Source of the DNA: Streptomyces neyagawaensis
Lineage (GTDB): Bacteria; Actinomycetota; Actinomycetes; Streptomycetales; Streptomycetaceae
Direction: 5' to 3'
NCBI RefSeq assembly: GCF_023516595.1
Contig: NZ_JAMGBG010000005.1
Span: 372,001-436,000 of the forward strand
Length of the DNA: 64,000 nt
Below the pieces are notes generated by a model. The model ran no database searches, had not been told where the DNA came from, and was given only the letters and a program-made list of their open reading frames with translations. Of this stretch, positions 61,651-64,000 are shown in pieces. Made by a program: the position numbers and the translations under genes. Numbering within the stretch: the first letter of the stretch is position 1; each line of letters opens with the position of its first letter.

Positions 61651-62255
61651 ATGTCGCCGGCTCCCTTGCGGATGATCTCGGCCTCGCCGCTGGAGAAGTC
61701 GATCACGGTCGTGGGCTCCGTACCGCAGTCCCCGGAGTCCACCACGGCGTCGACCTGGTGATCGAGCCGCTCCTTGATCTCCCAGCCCTGCGTCAGCGGT
61801 TCCTCCTCGTCGGGGAGGAGCAGGGTGCTGGAGACCAGCGGCTCACCCAGCTCCGCGAGCAGGGCCTGGGCCACCCGGTGGTCGGGGATACGCACTCCGA
61901 CGGTTCGTTTCTTCGGGTGGAGCAGCTTGCGCGGCACCTCCCGGGTGGCGGGCAGGATGAACGTGTAGCTGCCGGGCGTCGACGCCTTGACGGCGCGGAA
62001 CACGTCGTTGTCGACGTGCACGAACTGGCCCAGCTGCGCGAAGTTCTGGCACACGAGGGTGAAGTGGTGGCGGTCGTCGAGCCGTCGGATCGTACGGATC
62101 CGCTCGATACCGTCACGACTGCCCAGCTGGCAGCCCAGCGCGAAACATGAGTCCGTCGGATAGACGATGAGCCCACCCTGACGGATGATCTCGGCCACCT
62201 GACCGATGGCGCGCGGCTGGGGGTTGTCGGGGTGCACGTCGATGTACTTGGCCAT
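61635..62255 (-). CDS. YciO/Sua5-type L-threonylcarbamoyladenylate synthase-like protein
   Basis: A 206-residue YrdC-domain protein. The RNA/ATP-binding core contains GGLIVYPTDSCFALGCQLGSRDGIERIRTIRRL, then SYTFILPATREVPRKLLHPKKRTVGVRIPDH and LGEPLVSSTLLLPDEEE. It most resembles the YciO branch, which shares the fold of Sua5/TsaC (threonylcarbamoyl-AMP for tRNA t6A) but whose activity is less certain. It is cytoplasmic and precedes no other gene in its operon. Confidence 0.85.
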   Translation of the reverse strand: MAKYIDVHPDNPQPRAIGQVAEIIRQGGLIVYPTDSCFALGCQLGSRDGIERIRTIRRLDDRHHFTLVCQNFAQLGQFVHVDNDVFRAVKASTPGSYTFILPATREVPRKLLHPKKRTVGVRIPDHRVAQALLAELGEPLVSSTLLLPDEEEPLTQGWEIKERLDHQVDAVVDSGDCGTEPTTVIDFSSGEAEIIRKGAGDISRFE

Positions 62256-62284
62256 CTTCCGAGCTTATGCCTCCGCGGGACCCG

Positions 62285-62815
62285 TCAGCGGACCCGCCGG
62301 GCCAGTACCTGTCCCGGCCAGGTGCCGGACAGGAAGCGGTCGGTGGGCGTGAAGCCGTTGCGCTCGTAGAACGCGACGAGTTCGCCCCCGCCGCCCGCCC
62401 AGCAGTCGACCCGCAGCAGTTCCACACCGGCCCGCCGGGTCTCTTCGACGGCGTGGGCGAGCAGGGCCGCCCCGATGCCCTGTCCGGCCCGGCCCCGGTC
62501 GGAGATCAGCAGCCGGACGTACACCTCGGGCTCGTCGGCCGGGGCGATCGGCATCTGCGGGCTGGGCCCGGAGTCCAGGACCAGCGCGCCGACGGGGATA
62601 CCGTCCCGCTCCGCGATGTGTGGGGCGTTCTCCGTCATGTACCGCTCGACGCGCTCCACCCCGTCGGGCCGCCGCGAGTACGGGATCGTGCCCCACTGCT
62701 CGGTGTTGCCCCGGGCGTTCATCCAGGCCACGGCCCCGTCGAGCATGTCCAGCACGGCTGGCGCGTCGGTGAGGGCGCCCGGCCGTATCCGCAGGTCGTC
62801 AGTCAAGTCGTCCAC
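62285..62815 (-). CDS. GNAT-family N-acetyltransferase
   Basis: A 176-residue GNAT protein. The acetyl-CoA-binding motif A is EVYVRLLISDRGRAGQGIGAALLAHAVEETRRAG (R/Q-x2-G-x-G/A seen as RAGQGIGAAL), and motif B is VAFYERNGFTPT. The substrate is unknown. The GTG at 62815 is a best guess, since only TAGG lies upstream; a TTG three codons later is possible. Confidence 0.82.
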   Translation of the reverse strand: MDDLTDDLRIRPGALTDAPAVLDMLDGAVAWMNARGNTEQWGTIPYSRRPDGVERVERYMTENAPHIAERDGIPVGALVLDSGPSPQMPIAPADEPEVYVRLLISDRGRAGQGIGAALLAHAVEETRRAGVELLRVDCWAGGGGELVAFYERNGFTPTDRFLSGTWPGQVLARRVR

Positions 62816-62886
62816 GCCGCAGAAGCCTAGACACTCCCGCTTCACCACCGCGCACCGATTTTCACCAAGGGCTGATGACCGCGTTG

Positions 62887-63239
62887 CAGGGGCGCGGGGA
62901 ACTGCGCGACCGGCCACGGAACACCCACAGCCGACCCACGACGCGCAGCCCCCACGGTCCCTCGGCGGAGCCTTACGCGTCGCTCTCCCGCAGCATGTCC
63001 TCACGCTCGACGAGCTTCACGCGCTCGCGGCCCTGCGGCTCGCTCAGCGCCTTAGGGGCCGGCGCCCACTCCCAGGGGTGCGGGGAACTGCGCGACCAGC
63101 CACAGACGATCTGCAGCCGACCCACGGTCCGCAGTCCCCCACGGCCACTCGGCGGAGCCTTACGCGCCGCTCTCCCGCAACATGTCCTCACGCTCGACGA
63201 GCTTCACGCGCTCCCGGCCCTGCGGCTCGCCCAGTGCCT
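62887..63239. repeat. Direct duplication (about 187-bp unit) of a gene 3' end and an interspersed repeat
   Basis: Two copies, about 62887-63053 and 63073-63239, are offset by 186-187 bases. Each starts with a GGGG-GCGGGGAACTGCGCGACC element that I recognise as a widespread Streptomyces intergenic repeat, and ends with the last codons of the ferredoxin reductase gene. The right copy contains the true gene end; the left copy lies in the 344-bp gap before the GNAT gene, and has drifted mainly in the interspersed element. Confidence 0.88.
62973..63053 (-). pseudogene. Fragment duplicating the C-terminus of the ferredoxin reductase gene
   Basis: On the minus strand this encodes EPQGRERVKLVEREDML and RESDA followed by a stop, matching the real gene end, which reads RESGA. 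There is no start codon or upstream domain, so it is a gene remnant, not a functional gene. Confidence 0.85.
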
Positions 63240-64000
63240 TCTCGGCGGCGTCCAGCTTGTACCAGCCCTCCCACGTCGTGAAGCGCACCTCGCGCTCCGC
63301 GAGGAACGCGTCCACGGCCTCCGGCGCCGGGGCGGAGGGCTCCTGCAGACGGCCGTTCGCGAAGTCGTCCAGCAGGTTCGCGACCGTCTCGTTGGCGTCG
63401 CCCTTGGTGTGCCCGATGAGGCCGACGGGGCCGCGCCGGATCCAGCCGGTGACATACGTCGACGTCAGGTGCTCGCCGGTCTCCTGGACGACCCTGCCGC
63501 CCGCGTCCGGGACGGTGCCCGACTCGAGGTCCCAGGGCAGCTTGGGCAGCTTGTCGGAGAGGTAACCGACCGCGCGGTAGACCGCGGTGACGTCCCAGTC
63601 CTTGAACTCGCCGGTCCCCTTGACGTTGCCGGTGCCGTCGAGGGCGGTGCGCTCGGTGCGCAGGCCGACGACCTTGCCGTCCTCGCCGAGTATCTCGGTG
63701 GGGGACTCGAAGAAGTGCAGGAACAGCTTGTGCGGGCGCTCGCCGATGTCGCGGATCGCCCAGTTCTCCAGGGTCTTGGCGACCATGTCGGCCTGCTTGT
63801 TGCCGCGCCGGGTCGCGATCGAGCCCTCGTCGTAGTCGATGTCCTCGGGGTCGACGATGACCTCGATGTTGGGGGAGTGGTCCAGTTCCCGCAGCTCCAT
63901 CGGGGAGAACTTGGCCTGCGCGGGGCCGCGGCGGCCGAAGACGTGGACCTCCAGCGCCTTGTTGGCCTTCAGGCCGTCGTAGACGTTCGGCGGGATCTCC
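63160..64000 (-). CDS. Ferredoxin--NADP+ reductase (FprA/adrenodoxin reductase type), truncated by the window edge
   Basis: The last 279 codons of a flavoprotein that runs off the right edge. VFGRRGPAQAKFSPMELRELDHSPN is typical of FprA-like proteins, and DWDVTAVYRAVGYLSDKLPKLPWDL and TYVTGWIRRGPVGLIGHTKGDANETVANLLDDF form the conserved C-terminal FAD/NADP region. It transfers electrons between NADPH and ferredoxin. The C-terminal tail, including KLVEREDML, is duplicated just downstream. Confidence 0.9.
   Translation of the reverse strand, partial: EIPPNVYDGLKANKALEVHVFGRRGPAQAKFSPMELRELDHSPNIEVIVDPEDIDYDEGSIATRRGNKQADMVAKTLENWAIRDIGERPHKLFLHFFESPTEILGEDGKVVGLRTERTALDGTGNVKGTGEFKDWDVTAVYRAVGYLSDKLPKLPWDLESGTVPDAGGRVVQETGEHLTSTYVTGWIRRGPVGLIGHTKGDANETVANLLDDFANGRLQEPSAPAPEAVDAFLAEREVRFTTWEGWYKLDAAEKALGEPQGRERVKLVEREDMLRESGA

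Noticed and set aside
62973..63191. Separate small gene in the gap before the GNAT gene
   Set aside because: Its only recognisable part is a copy of the reductase C-terminus; the rest is the interspersed repeat, so it is listed as a duplicated fragment.

Overview
The window is chromosomal DNA of a Streptomyces or a very close relative. The DNA is extremely GC-rich with G/C at third codon positions, GTG and TTG starts are common, and many stop/start pairs overlap as ATGA or GTGA. The gene content also fits: ANTAR-GAF, MurR/RpiR and ROK regulators, DUF1206, DUF4032, DUF6328 and DUF6745 proteins, and Tat-exported enzymes. I saw no rRNA, tRNA, CRISPR array, transposase or prophage gene.

Layout. 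1-11.5 kb: a Tat-exported PAP2 phosphatase carrying an autotransporter-type beta repeat, then a carbohydrate-uptake locus. That locus has a BadF/ROK-type sugar kinase, a divergent ROK regulator with a clear operator, an ABC importer (binding protein and two permeases) and two (alpha/alpha)6 lyase-like enzymes. 11.5-17.5 kb: a small P-loop kinase, an ANTAR-GAF regulator, a beta-phosphoglucomutase/GH65 phosphorylase pair and a secreted beta-lactamase-fold hydrolase. 17.6-24.9 kb: a TerD/double-CAP fusion, small conserved proteins, an RpiR regulator, a DUF1206 membrane protein and a covalent-flavin cholesterol-oxidase-like enzyme. 25-32 kb: a beta-propeller/amidohydrolase fusion, a 4-hydroxybenzoate hydroxylase-like monooxygenase, a threonine/serine dehydratase and two small proteins.

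32-36.7 kb: two divergent paralogous DUF418 membrane proteins next to a NarL/DesK-type two-component system; a 10-bp motif recurs in their control regions. 36.8-43 kb: a cassette of REC-thioredoxin-reductase fusion, cNMP-binding histidine kinase and UBP zinc finger, followed by VOC, universal stress and DUF4032 proteins. 43-51.7 kb: an acyl-CoA synthetase, a TctCBA tricarboxylate transporter and a divergent CitA/CitB-type two-component system. 51.8-54.5 kb: a metzincin-like zinc protein without a signal peptide.

54.4-59.8 kb holds the most intriguing locus: a five-gene minus-strand operon matching the STM4011-STM4015 families (two radical SAM proteins, an alkaline-phosphatase-like hydrolase, an ATP-grasp-like protein and an LRR protein). 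As far as I know these families have names but no established function, and the set looks like a maturation or biosynthetic pathway. 60-64 kb: a DUF6745 pair, a YciO/Sua5-type protein, a GNAT acetyltransferase and a ferredoxin-NADP reductase cut by the window edge.

A recurring oddity is the direct duplication of gene 3' ends including the stop codon, seen at three places (51.6-51.7, 61.55-61.65 and 62.9-63.2 kb).
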